Source of the DNA: Enhydrobacter sp.
Lineage (GTDB): Bacteria > Pseudomonadota > Alphaproteobacteria > Reyranellales > Reyranellaceae
Length of the DNA stretch: 64,000 nucleotides
Direction of reading: 5' to 3'
Assembly: GCF_030246845.1 (NCBI RefSeq)
Contig: NZ_CP126889.1
Location: 5,327,001-5,391,000, forward strand
The translations under genes and the position numbers were made by a program. The notes under the pieces were generated by a model. It ran no database searches, was not told where the DNA came from, and saw only the letters and a list, made by a program, of their open reading frames with translations. Below, one piece after another: positions 8,433 through 16,737 of this stretch (its first letter is position 1; the number at the start of each line of letters is the position of its first letter).

Positions 8433-9137
8433 ATGACCGACCTCGTCGTCAAGACCGTCGAAGAGCTGAAGAATGCGCCCGAGGAGTATCGCGAGGCGGT
8501 CGCCAAGCTGGTGATCAGCCACGCCGTGAACGAGCTCTACGGCGCGCAGGTGTTCGACGAGCCGGCCATCGCCTATGCGCCGACGCCCTATGCCAAGTGG
8601 CTGACCTGCCGCGTCGCCATGGAGGAATACGGCCATCACGTGCGCTTCAAGCAGCTCGGCGTGCAGATCGGCATCCCCGAGGCGCGCATGGTGCCGGGCT
8701 CGGGCAAGAAGCCGCTCTCGATCTTCGAGTTCCCGCTCAAGACCTGGGAGGAGTTCGTCGCCATCAAGCTGCTGGCCGATCTGGCCGAGATCCTGCAGGT
8801 CGAGGACCTGCTGCACTGCACGTTCCATCCGCTGCGCAATCTCGCCCGCGCCACCATGCCGGAGGAGCGCTTCCACGCGCAGTTCGGCGAGGATTTCTCC
8901 GCCGAGCTCGTGAAGACGCCCGAGGGCAAGGCGAAGCTGCAGGCGGCGGTGAACGAATACTGGCCTTACTTGCCGAGGTTCTTCGGCGGCTCGAAGTCGA
9001 AGAACAACGAGATCTTCCGCAAGTGGAAGATCAAGCAGCGCACCAACGACGAGATGCGCGAGGACTATGTCAAGCGCGCCACCGAGGTCGCCGCGAAATA
9101 CGGCCTCACCCTGCCCGCGCTCCGTCAGGCGGCGTGA
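8433..9137 (+). CDS. Phenylacetic acid catabolic (PaaA/PaaC-like) ferritin-like diiron protein
   Basis: 234-residue protein of the PaaA_PaaC family, the oxygenase fold that epoxidises phenylacetyl-CoA in the paa pathway. A diiron ligand set can be read: Glu34, Glu65-x2-His68, a candidate Asp116, and Glu145-x2-His148, so it is a plausible catalytic rather than structural subunit. A GGAG site six bases before ATG 8433 decides the start over an in-frame ATG at 8421. There are no neighbouring paaB, paaC or paaD genes; instead it is served by a DmpP-type reductase and an SDR in one operon. The substrate is unknown. Confidence 0.85.
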   Translation: MTDLVVKTVEELKNAPEEYREAVAKLVISHAVNELYGAQVFDEPAIAYAPTPYAKWLTCRVAMEEYGHHVRFKQLGVQIGIPEARMVPGSGKKPLSIFEFPLKTWEEFVAIKLLADLAEILQVEDLLHCTFHPLRNLARATMPEERFHAQFGEDFSAELVKTPEGKAKLQAAVNEYWPYLPRFFGGSKSKNNEIFRKWKIKQRTNDEMREDYVKRATEVAAKYGLTLPALRQAA

Positions 9138-9185
9138 CGCCGTTGGAGCGCAACAAGGAGCAAGCTACGCGCTCCAGCCTCTTCC

Positions 9186-9258
9186 GTGTCATCCCGAGCG
9201 CAGCGAGGGATCCTTGATCGGCACCGCGAAAGATCCCTCGCTACGCTCGGGATGACAC
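9186..9258. repeat. Dispersed repeat family A, copy A2
   Basis: Inverted doublet in the opposite topology to A1: GTGTCATCCCGAG at the left outer end, GATGACAC at the right, with the GATCCTT/AAAGATCC ends facing inward across a short spacer. It lies between tandem plus-strand genes. Confidence 0.9.
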
Positions 9259-9306
9259 CGGAATGGATGAAGCGGTATCTCTCCGACCACGGGATTGCTC
9301 CCAGCC

Positions 9307-9870
9307 ATGAGCGTCGCTCCTCTTCCGCGCGCCGTGCTCGACTCCTTCCGCACGGAAGTGAAAGCGGCGTCGTGGTTCGCGGCGCTGGGCGAGCCGCTGA
9401 CCGACGGCGATCGGGCGGACGCGGTTGCCTATGCCGAAGCGCTCGGGCTGGGGCGGCTTGCCGTCGACCGGGTGCACGACTGGCCCTCTGCCGAATGGCT
9501 GCTGAAGACGCCCGGCCCCTCCGACTGGTGGGATCGCGAGGACGCCTTGCGCAAGGCGCTGCTCGCCGAGGCCGAAGCACGCTTCCCCGAACGCGCGCTG
9601 TGGACGGCGCTGACCGAGCTCACGACCGAAGCCGGCGACCTCGTGCATGGCAAGGCCGCCGCGGCCGCCGCGCGTATGGGCAGCGCCGCACCGGCTTCGA
9701 TCCATGTCGCAGCCGGCGCTGCGGCGCAGGCCGTCCACCAGCTCGCGCTCGCGCGGCTCGCCGGAAACGAGAGCCCGCCGTTCGAAAGCAAGTTCCACCT
9801 GTTCGCCGCGGGCCGCTGGCCGTTGGGCGTCGTGGGCTCTAGCCCGGATTTCTCAAACCATCATCTCTGA
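9307..9870 (+). CDS. Conserved hypothetical protein, 3' end replaced by an IS element
   Basis: Unrecognised mostly helical protein, 187 residues as read, rich in Ala and with several Trp. No membrane segment or catalytic motif is evident. The last ten codons (from 9838) lie in the left inverted repeat of the IS1380-family element, so the native C-terminus has been replaced. Joining the flanks across the element (codon ending 9837 to base 11486) would read Leu-Val-Leu-Phe-stop, a plausible original end. An ATG at 9307 is chosen. The product may still be functional because at most a few terminal residues changed. Confidence 0.6.
   Translation: MSVAPLPRAVLDSFRTEVKAASWFAALGEPLTDGDRADAVAYAEALGLGRLAVDRVHDWPSAEWLLKTPGPSDWWDREDALRKALLAEAEARFPERALWTALTELTTEAGDLVHGKAAAAAARMGSAAPASIHVAAGAAAQAVHQLALARLAGNESPPFESKFHLFAAGRWPLGVVGSSPDFSNHHL
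9838..9857 (+). repeat. Left terminal inverted repeat of the IS1380-family element
   Basis: Matches the reverse complement of 11466-11485 at 18 of the 19 inner positions; the outermost base differs. Confidence 0.85.
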
Positions 9871-10011
9871 CGTCATGATCGGCGGGCAGTCGAAGATGGT
9901 GGCCCGCGTGGATGCGGCGAAGAGGGAGCGGGCGTGAACGCGGGCGAGCGGCAACACGCCGCGGGCTGCGACGCTATCTGGGCGAATGTGGCCTATGCGC
10001 TGTCTGGGTCG

Positions 10012-11385
10012 TCAGCGGGCGGCGGCAGCGAGTGAGATCCAGGCCTGCTTGAAGGAGCGCTGGTTGGGCCAGGCCGAGGCCATGGCGAGCCTGATGCGTC
10101 GCACGCTGATGGTGATCAGCGCCCCGATCTTGAGCAGCGCCAGGCGGATCGAGCCGCAGCTCGCCTGGGCGAAGCGGGTGTGCCTGAGCCCGATGCGGCG
10201 CAAGGCGCAGAGCAGCACATAAGCCATCGAGGCAAACCACAGGCGCAGCTGGTTGGCGCACATGGTGGCGGCCGAGGTACGGTCGGCGAACAGCTCGCCC
10301 TGGCACTCCTTGAGGCGGTTCTCCATGTCGCCGCGCGCGCAGTACAGCTTCTCGTAGATCGCCCGGGCCTTGCCGCCCTTCAGCGAGGTCACCACGAAGC
10401 GCGGGTTGGCCTCGCCGTGCGTCCATTCCGCCTTGGCGATGACCCGTCGCCTGCTGCTCCAGCTGTCGCGCGTCGACCACAGGAAGTCCTTGAAGCGGCG
10501 GGCCGGCCGACCGGTCCGCCGGCTTTCGGCCTGGGCGGCCGCCAACTCGGCCTCGATCTCGCCCGCCAGCCGAACGTTGCGCGCCAGGCCGAAGAGGTAG
10601 TCCACCCCGTTGGCCTCGCACCAGGCCATCAGCGACTCGCGAGCGAAGCCCGAATCGGCCCGCAGCAGGATTTGCACCCGTGGCCAGTGTCGGCGGAGCT
10701 GCGCCACGATCCGCGCCACCTCCTCCGCCGCCCCCGCCGAGGCATCGATGTTGGAGCGTCGCAGCTTGGCCGCCAGCAGATGACGGCCGCAGAAGATGTA
10801 GAGCGGCAGGTAGCAATAGCCGTCGTAGTAGCCGTGGAAAAACCGCCCCTCCTGCTCACCGTGCAGCGGATCGTCGGTGGCGTCCAGGTCGAGCACGATC
10901 TGCGACGGCGCCCGCTTGTGCGCCTCCACAAACACCGCCACGAACAGCCGCTCGATCGCCGCCGGGTCGTGGTCGATCTTGTGGTACAGCGAGCGCCCAG
11001 GCCCGCTCAGTTCCAGCCGGTTCAGCGTGCTCTTGCCGGCCACCGGCGCGCAGTCCCGGCGGCGCGCCGTGAGCTTGCCCGCCAGCACCGCAAACAGCCG
11101 ATCGTGGCGCAGATGGTCGTGGTCGTTGAGGTCCTCGTAGCCCAGCGCCAGCCCGTACACCCGCTGCCCCACCAGCGTCCGCACCGCGTGCTCGACCAGC
11201 GACGGGTCTCGAAAGTCCCTAAAGCAGCCGGCTAACCGATCGATCAGTCCGAGCGCCCGATCCGTCGCTCCCAGCAACAGCCCGCCGGCGTCCGGTGTGA
11301 TCGACCCGCCGTCGAACGACGCAACCACCGCCCGCCTTTCAACAGGTGCAAATCCAAACAAATCCGCAATACACTCTGTCGGCAT
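10012..11385 (-). CDS. IS1380-family transposase
   Basis: 457-residue DDE transposase. The N-terminus (MPTECIADLFGF) and the GGSITPDAGGLLL segment are typical of IS1380 members. Catalytic acidic residues are recognisable in VLDLDATDDPLHG, ILLRADSGFARE and YCARGDMENRLKE. The frame remains open far upstream, beyond the right inverted repeat, but that extension has no family similarity; the ATG at 11385 has an AAGGA site upstream. The gene is intact with no frameshift, so the element may still be active. Confidence 0.93.
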   Translation of the reverse strand: MPTECIADLFGFAPVERRAVVASFDGGSITPDAGGLLLGATDRALGLIDRLAGCFRDFRDPSLVEHAVRTLVGQRVYGLALGYEDLNDHDHLRHDRLFAVLAGKLTARRRDCAPVAGKSTLNRLELSGPGRSLYHKIDHDPAAIERLFVAVFVEAHKRAPSQIVLDLDATDDPLHGEQEGRFFHGYYDGYCYLPLYIFCGRHLLAAKLRRSNIDASAGAAEEVARIVAQLRRHWPRVQILLRADSGFARESLMAWCEANGVDYLFGLARNVRLAGEIEAELAAAQAESRRTGRPARRFKDFLWSTRDSWSSRRRVIAKAEWTHGEANPRFVVTSLKGGKARAIYEKLYCARGDMENRLKECQGELFADRTSAATMCANQLRLWFASMAYVLLCALRRIGLRHTRFAQASCGSIRLALLKIGALITISVRRIRLAMASAWPNQRSFKQAWISLAAAAR

Positions 11386-11465
11386 CGGAGCGGCTTCCTT
11401 TCTCGGATAAAGTCGTTGTCGCAAAACAACTTTCTCAGAGTCAGCCCTCCGATGCACCTCTCTCC

Positions 11466-11485
11466 TTTGAGATATCCGGGCTAGG
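11466..11485 (-). repeat. Right terminal inverted repeat of the IS1380-family element
   Basis: Read on the minus strand it begins CCTAGCCCGGATATCTCAAA and mirrors 9838-9857. Confidence 0.85.
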
Positions 11486-11511
11486 CTGGTCCTCTTCTGA
11501 AGAGGACGCAC

Positions 11512-12372
11512 ATGGCTTCCTATCGCGCGCCCGAGCGCACCACCGGCCGGCTGAAGCGGCCGTTCGGCACGCTTTATTATGAAGTCACCGGCAGCGGGCC
11601 GGCGCTCCTCTTCGCCCACGGTCTCGGCGGCAACCATCTGAGCTGGTGGCAGCAGGTCGCGCACTTCGCCCCCCGCTACACCTGCGTGACCTTCGCCCAT
11701 CGCGGCTTCGCGCCGTCCGACTCTATCGCTGGCGGGCCGGACCCGGCCGACTATGCCGGCGACCTTGCGGCGCTGATCGAGCATCTGAAGCTCGACGACG
11801 TGCGGCTGGTCGGCCAGTCGATGGGCGGCTGGACGATGCTGGAATACGCGATCGCCCACCCCGCGCGCGTGACGGCGCTGGTGCTGAGCTCGACCTCGGG
11901 CACGCTCGACCGGCGCGGCTGCGATCCGTCGGGCGGCGCGGAATACGACGCCTGGTCCCGGAAGGCCGAAGCGGCGATCGCCGACGGTCGCAGCAGAGAT
12001 ATCCATCCCGCCATGGGCGCAAGAGCGGCGGAGCGCTTCCCGGCGCTGCATCTTCTCTACCGAAGCATCGACGAGATGGCCGGGGTGCTCGACAAGGAGG
12101 CGCTGCGCGCCGGGCTGCGGCGCACCGCGACCCGCACGCTCGCCGACCTCGCGGACTTCAAGGTCCCGACGCTGCTGATCGGCGGCGCCGACGACGTCGT
12201 GTTCCCCGCCTTCCTCGCCAGGGCGATCGCGGCACGCCTGCCGTGCGCCGAGGCCCACATCCTGCCCGACTGCGGCCACTCGCCCTATTTCGAGCAGGCG
12301 GCAACGTTCAACGATCTGGTCGAGTCGTTCTTGCGCACGGGGTCATCCCGAGCGCGAGCGAGGGATCTTTAG
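11512..12372 (+). CDS. Alpha/beta-hydrolase
   Basis: 286-residue alpha/beta-hydrolase fold enzyme. It has the oxyanion-region HGLGGNHLSWW, the nucleophile elbow GQSMGG with catalytic Ser, an acid-bearing strand LLIGGADDVV and a C-terminal GHSPYFE with catalytic His. The substrate is undetermined. A GAGGA ribosome site precedes the ATG. The last ten residues (GSSRARARDL) and the stop are encoded by repeat A3, so the original C-terminus has probably been altered by repeat insertion after the last core helix. Confidence 0.9.
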   Translation: MASYRAPERTTGRLKRPFGTLYYEVTGSGPALLFAHGLGGNHLSWWQQVAHFAPRYTCVTFAHRGFAPSDSIAGGPDPADYAGDLAALIEHLKLDDVRLVGQSMGGWTMLEYAIAHPARVTALVLSSTSGTLDRRGCDPSGGAEYDAWSRKAEAAIADGRSRDIHPAMGARAAERFPALHLLYRSIDEMAGVLDKEALRAGLRRTATRTLADLADFKVPTLLIGGADDVVFPAFLARAIAARLPCAEAHILPDCGHSPYFEQAATFNDLVESFLRTGSSRARARDL

Positions 12373-12413
12373 TCGGCGTCGTGAAGGATCCCTCGCTCCG
12401 CTCGGGATGACAC
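12342..12413. repeat. Dispersed repeat family A, copy A3
   Basis: Outward topology as A2 (GTCATCCCGAG left, GATGACAC right). Its left unit overlaps the end of the hydrolase gene and provides that gene's stop codon. Confidence 0.9.
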
Positions 12414-12448
12414 GGCTACACTGGTCGGGTTCCCAGGGGAGGCGAGGC

Positions 12449-14017
12449 ATGCAGCGTCGTTCGTTTCTCGCAGCGCCGGCCGCGTTGCTGGCAAGCAAGG
12501 CCTTCGCGCAGACGCCGGCCAGGACGCTGCGCGTGGTGATGCATTCGGATCTCAAGATCATCGATCCGATCTGGACCACGGCCTACATCGTCCGCAACCA
12601 CGGCTACATGATCTACGACACGCTGTTCGCGCTCGACGGCAAGCTCGAGCCCCGGCCGCAGATGGTCGAGAGCTGGACGACGAGCGACGACGGCCTGGTC
12701 TGGACGTTCAGGCTGCGCGACCGCCTCAAGTGGAACGACGGCCCGCCGGTGACCTCGGCCGACGTCCTGCCCTCCCTCAAGCGCTGGATGGACAAGGATG
12801 CGGTGGGCGGCCTGCTGGCCAAGGCCATGAAGGAGATGACCGCGCCCGACGAGCGAACCTTCAGGATCGCGCTCAAGGAGCCGTTCAGCCTGATCCTGAA
12901 GGCGCTCGCCAAGCCCGCCTCGGTGCCGCTGTTCGTCATGCCCGGGCGCGTGGCCGAGACGCCGGTCAATCAGCAGATCTCCGACACGACGGGCTGCGGC
13001 CCCTTCGTCTTCAAGCGCGACGAATGGAAGCCCGGCGAGAAGGTCGTCTATGTACGCAATCCCGACTACGTGCCGCGCGCCGAGCCGCCGTCGGGGCTGG
13101 CGGGCGGCAAGGTCGCGAAGCTCGAGCGCGTCGAATGGCTCTCCATCGCCGACATGCAGACGGCGATCAACGCGCTGATCTCGGGCGAGATCGACATGAT
13201 CGAGGCGCCGAGCCACGACCTGCTGCCGGTGCTGGAGAAGGATCGCGACATCGAGATCGTCATCCCAGACACGCTCGGCAACACCTACCTCCTGCGCTTC
13301 AACTGGAAGCAGCCGCCGACCAGCGACCTGCGCATCCGCCGCGCCGCCGAGCTCGCGCTGCGGCAGGACGACTTCCTGAAGGCGGTGATCGGCGACCCGC
13401 GCTACTATAAAGTCTGCAGGGCGATGTTCGGCTGCGGCACGCCGTTCGAGAATGCGGCCGGCATGGACGGCATCCTGCAGGGCGACTTCGAGGGCTCGAG
13501 GAAGCTCCTGAAGGAAGCGGGCTACGACGGCACGCCGATCGTGCTGCTACAATCGACCGACCTGGCCGTGCTGACCAACCTCGCGCCGGTCGCCAAGGGC
13601 CTGCTGGAGCGCGGCGGCTTCAAGGTCGACATGCAGTCGATGGACTGGCAGACGCTGGTGGCGCGGCGCGCCAAGAAGACCGCGCCGAGCGAAGGCGGCT
13701 GGAACATCGCCATGACGGCGGCCTCGGCGGTGCTGCTCGCCGACCCGATCGTCAACCACTACACCGAAACGACCGGCGACCGCGCCCAGTTCGGCTGGCC
13801 GACCGACGCCGAGATCGAGAAGCTGCGGCAGGAGTTCCTGCACCAGACCGATCCGGCGAAGCAGCGCCAGATCGCCGAGGCGGTGCAGAAGCGGGTGATG
13901 GATCTCGGCGTCACCGTGCCGCTCGGCCAGTACGTCCAGCCCATGGCGAGACGCAAGGGCGTCAAGGGCAACATCCCCTCCCCCGTCACCGTGTTCTGGA
14001 ACGTGGAGAAGGCTTGA
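12449..14017 (+). CDS. ABC transporter substrate-binding protein, family 5 (DppA/OppA type)
   Basis: 522-residue periplasmic binding protein of the peptide/opine/nickel family. The N-terminus QRRSFLAAPAALLASKAFAQ is a signal with a twin-arginine-like RRSFLA. Family features include DPIWTTAYIVRNHGYMIYDTLF, VESWTTSDDGLVWTFRLRD and TGCGPFVFKRDEWKPGEKVVYVRNPDY. A GGGGAGG site precedes ATG 12449; an upstream in-frame ATG at 12407 lies in repeat A3 and is rejected. No permease or ATPase genes adjoin it, so it must work with components encoded elsewhere. Confidence 0.92.
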   Translation: MQRRSFLAAPAALLASKAFAQTPARTLRVVMHSDLKIIDPIWTTAYIVRNHGYMIYDTLFALDGKLEPRPQMVESWTTSDDGLVWTFRLRDRLKWNDGPPVTSADVLPSLKRWMDKDAVGGLLAKAMKEMTAPDERTFRIALKEPFSLILKALAKPASVPLFVMPGRVAETPVNQQISDTTGCGPFVFKRDEWKPGEKVVYVRNPDYVPRAEPPSGLAGGKVAKLERVEWLSIADMQTAINALISGEIDMIEAPSHDLLPVLEKDRDIEIVIPDTLGNTYLLRFNWKQPPTSDLRIRRAAELALRQDDFLKAVIGDPRYYKVCRAMFGCGTPFENAAGMDGILQGDFEGSRKLLKEAGYDGTPIVLLQSTDLAVLTNLAPVAKGLLERGGFKVDMQSMDWQTLVARRAKKTAPSEGGWNIAMTAASAVLLADPIVNHYTETTGDRAQFGWPTDAEIEKLRQEFLHQTDPAKQRQIAEAVQKRVMDLGVTVPLGQYVQPMARRKGVKGNIPSPVTVFWNVEKA

Positions 14018-14054
14018 GCGCTGTCCTTCGCGAAAGGGCCGGTTGCAGAAGACG

Positions 14055-14133
14055 GTGTCATCCCGAGCCGGAGGCGAGGGATCTTCAATCGGAGCTGCGA
14101 AGGATCCGTCGCTCGCTGCGCTCGGGATGACAC
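14055..14133. repeat. Dispersed repeat family A, copy A4
   Basis: Outward topology; the left unit contains GCC-GGA-GGC in place of the usual centre, keeping a small inner stem. It lies between the convergent binding-protein and pirin genes. Confidence 0.88.
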
Positions 14134-14158
14134 ATCAATTCGACGATGCCAGGAAAGG

Positions 14159-15040
14159 TCAGCGCTCCGGCAGGGGGATGAATTCGGGGTCGCCGGGGAC
14201 CCTGGCGAAGCGGCCGTCCTTCCAGTCGGCCTTGGCGCGCTCGATGCGCTCCTTCGACGAGGAGACGAAGTTCCACCAGATGTGGCGCGGCCCGTCGAGC
14301 GCCGTCCCGCCCAGCAGCATCAGCCTGGCGCCATCCATGCCGGCGATCGCATCGGTCGCCCTGCCGGCTGCCAGGATCGCGAGATCGCCGACGCCGAGCT
14401 GGCGGTCGCCGATCATGGCCGTGCCCGCCGCGACGTAGACCGCACGCTCGGCATGCTCCGGAGTCACTGCAAGGGCGGCGGCGGCCGGCACTTCGGCCGC
14501 GACGTAGAAGATCGGCGAGAAATGGGCGGTGGGCGCGGTGCGGCCGGCATAGCTGCCGACGATCAGGCGCAGCGCGGCCTTCCCGTCCTGCCAGGCCGGC
14601 AACCGCGACACCGGCACGTGCTCGAAGCTGGGCGCCGTCTCCTCGTGCGCTTTCGGCAGCGCTACCCAGGTCTGGATGCCATGCATGCGAAAGCCGCTCT
14701 GCCGCATCCCGGGCTCGGTGCGCTCGCTGTGGGCGATGCCGCTGCCGGCGGTCATCCAGTTGACGTCGCCTGGCCGGATCGCCTGGGCATGTCCCAGGCT
14801 GTCGCGATGGAAGATGCCGCCCTCGAACAGGTAGGTGACGGTGGCGAGGCCGATATGCGGATGCGGCCGCACCTCCATGCCGTCGCCGCCCGGCGGCACA
14901 TCGAGCGGGCCGAAATGGTCGAGGAAGATGAAGGGCCCGACCGTGCGACGCTTCGTGCTCGGCAGCACGCGGCGCACCGGAAAGCCCGGCGTGAGCTCGT
15001 GCGCGCGGCCCTGGATCAGAAGCTCGATCGGATCGGCCAT
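14159..15040 (-). CDS. Pirin family protein
   Basis: 293-residue bicupin. The N-terminal cupin keeps the pirin metal ligands His60, His62, His104 and Glu106 (HPHIGL and GIAHSE). Pirins act as quercetinases or redox-sensing regulators; which applies here is unknown. A GGGAGGA site lies just before the ATG. The gene is divergent from an acyl-CoA synthetase subunit with only 38 bases between the starts, so the two promoters must overlap the neighbouring coding regions. Confidence 0.93.
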   Translation of the reverse strand: MADPIELLIQGRAHELTPGFPVRRVLPSTKRRTVGPFIFLDHFGPLDVPPGGDGMEVRPHPHIGLATVTYLFEGGIFHRDSLGHAQAIRPGDVNWMTAGSGIAHSERTEPGMRQSGFRMHGIQTWVALPKAHEETAPSFEHVPVSRLPAWQDGKAALRLIVGSYAGRTAPTAHFSPIFYVAAEVPAAAALAVTPEHAERAVYVAAGTAMIGDRQLGVGDLAILAAGRATDAIAGMDGARLMLLGGTALDGPRHIWWNFVSSSKERIERAKADWKDGRFARVPGDPEFIPLPER

Positions 15041-15078
15041 CTTGTCCTCCCTTCCCGCCTGTGCTGCAACGGCGCGTC

Positions 15079-16539
15079 ATGTCCGCACCGATCCGCGATC
15101 TCTCGCCCTTCTTCGCCCCACGCAGCATCGCCGTCGTCGGGGCGGGCGAGCGGCCGACCTCCTCGGGCGGCGCCGTGATGCAGATGCTGCGCCGTGCCGG
15201 TTATGGCGGACGCGTGGTGCCGGTCAATCCCAGGGGCGGCGCGATCTTCGGCTACGAGTCGGTGACCTCGATCGCCGCCATCGATCCGCCCGTCGATCTC
15301 GCCGTGATCGTGATCCGGCCCGACGCCATCGTCGAGGCCGCGGGCGAAGCGGCCGACCGCGGCATCCGCAACCTCCTGATCCTGCCGGGCGGCTTCGCCG
15401 AGGCGGGGCCCGCGGGCGTCGCGCGCAACGAGGCGCTCCTCGAACTCGCGGCGGCGCGCGGCCTCGCCATCGCCGGCCCCAACTGCGCCGGCATCATCCA
15501 TTTCGATCCCGCCTGGCGCTTCGCCGCGACCTTCCTGCGCGACCTGCCGCCCGGCGCGGCGGCCGGAGCAGGCAACGGGCTTGCCTTCATCTCGCAGTCG
15601 GGCGCGCTCGCCGAGGAATTCATCGACAAGGCCAACGCGCGCGGCCTGCCGCTCGCCAGCGTCGTGTCGGTCGGCAACGCGGTGCATCTCGGCGTCGAGG
15701 ACTATCTCGCCTGGCTGGGCGAGCGGCCCGAGATCGGCGCCGCCCTGCTCTATGTCGAATCGATCGAGGATCACGAGCGTTTCCGCGCCGTCGCGCGCAA
15801 GGTCGCGGCGACGAAGCCGGTGATCGCGCTGTTCGGCGGACGGACCGAGATCGGCGGTCGCGCCGCGGCGGCCCATACCGGCGCGGTGGCCAACGAGGAG
15901 GCCGCGATCGAGGCCTTCTGTGCGTCCTGCGGCATCGTGCGGGTCGACAGCCTGCGCCGGCTGCTGATCGCCGCCAAGGCGTTCGGCCGCTTTCCGCGAG
16001 GCCTGGGAAAACGCGCGCTCATCCTGTCCAATTCCGGCGGCCCCGGCGTGATCTGCACCGACCGCGCGGCGCTCGAAGGCCTCGAGCTCGCGCCGCTGCC
16101 CAAACCGATGGCCGAGGTGCTGCGCCAGCGGCTGCCGGGCGAGGCCTCCGTCGCCAATCCGATCGATCTTCTGGCCGATGCCCGCGAGGACCGGTTCGGC
16201 CTCGCCTTCGAGGCGACGATGAGCCATGCCGCCAGCCACTACGACATGGTGCTGATGATCCATGTCGTGCCCTTCATGGTGGAGGCCGGACCGGTGATCG
16301 ACCGACTGGCCGAGCTCGCGCCGAAGGCCCCTCTGCCACTGATGCACAGCATGATGGGCACGCTGCCCGATCAGGCCGAATGGTTCGCCAAAATGGAGCG
16401 TGCCGGGGTGCCGATGTTCAACGATGTCGAGGAGATGGCCGAGGCCGCCGGGTTGCTGGCGCGCTACCCGTCTCTTCGTCGCATGGCCCGCGGCGACATT
16501 CTGCCCACTATATTTTTTCGCGATCGGAAACGAGCCTAG
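15079..16539 (+). CDS. CoA-binding protein, ADP-forming acyl-CoA synthetase alpha-type subunit
   Basis: 486-residue protein with the CoA-binding domain (FAPRSIAVVGAGERPTSSG) followed by two succinyl-CoA-ligase-like domains. AAHTGAVANEEA contains the phospho-accepting His region and ILSNSGGPGVI begins the second. The C-terminal ATP-grasp (beta) domain found in fused NDP-forming acyl-CoA synthetases is absent, and no such gene follows. It therefore needs a beta subunit from elsewhere or has a different role. The start is ATG 15079; a GTG at 15061 is possible. A terminator-like hairpin lies 50 bases downstream. Confidence 0.88.
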   Translation: MSAPIRDLSPFFAPRSIAVVGAGERPTSSGGAVMQMLRRAGYGGRVVPVNPRGGAIFGYESVTSIAAIDPPVDLAVIVIRPDAIVEAAGEAADRGIRNLLILPGGFAEAGPAGVARNEALLELAAARGLAIAGPNCAGIIHFDPAWRFAATFLRDLPPGAAAGAGNGLAFISQSGALAEEFIDKANARGLPLASVVSVGNAVHLGVEDYLAWLGERPEIGAALLYVESIEDHERFRAVARKVAATKPVIALFGGRTEIGGRAAAAHTGAVANEEAAIEAFCASCGIVRVDSLRRLLIAAKAFGRFPRGLGKRALILSNSGGPGVICTDRAALEGLELAPLPKPMAEVLRQRLPGEASVANPIDLLADAREDRFGLAFEATMSHAASHYDMVLMIHVVPFMVEAGPVIDRLAELAPKAPLPLMHSMMGTLPDQAEWFAKMERAGVPMFNDVEEMAEAAGLLARYPSLRRMARGDILPTIFFRDRKRA

Positions 16540-16588
16540 ATCAGAAATATCCTTTCTATTCAGTCTCTTAGCGCGGATCCGCACGGGT

Positions 16589-16609
16589 GTTGCATTTTTG
16601 CAACTTTTT
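16589..16609 (+). terminator. Rho-independent terminator
   Basis: Stem GTTGCA / TGCAAC, TTTT loop, followed by TTTTT, in an AT-rich patch (about 16540-16640) after the acyl-CoA synthetase gene. The rest of the 198-base gap probably holds the promoter of the peptidase gene; no clear -35/-10 pair could be fixed. Confidence 0.65.
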
Positions 16610-16737
16610 GTTGGACTTGAGATTTTTTCGTGGCCAGTATCGCGCGCGAGGCGGCAAGCGGGGGCACCGGCAGGGGAGCCGGTTAGTGCGCCGTTGGCCT
16701 CAGGGCGTAAAGTTGGATCAATGAACGGGAGAGGCCG

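Larger units (their letters stand above)
9838..11485. mobile_element. IS1380-family insertion sequence
   Basis: About 1.65 kb element carrying one transposase on the minus strand. The ends are inverted repeats: left 9838-9857 and right 11466-11485 share CTAGCCCGGATNTCTCAAA with one mismatch. The right end reads CCTAG outward, like other IS1380 members such as ISEcp1. No 4-5 base target duplication is clear; the flanks share only GCT, depending on where the end is drawn. It is inserted at the 3' end of a conserved gene. The stretch between the left repeat and the transposase stop (9858-10011) has no recognisable gene. Confidence 0.88.

Noticed and set aside
9835..11488. GCT flanking both IS ends as a target duplication
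   Set aside because: Only three bases and it depends on where the end is drawn; IS1380 members usually give 4-5 bases.
11386..12279. Upstream extension of the transposase frame beyond the IS right end
   Set aside because: It lies across the inverted repeat and antisense to the alpha/beta-hydrolase; no family similarity.
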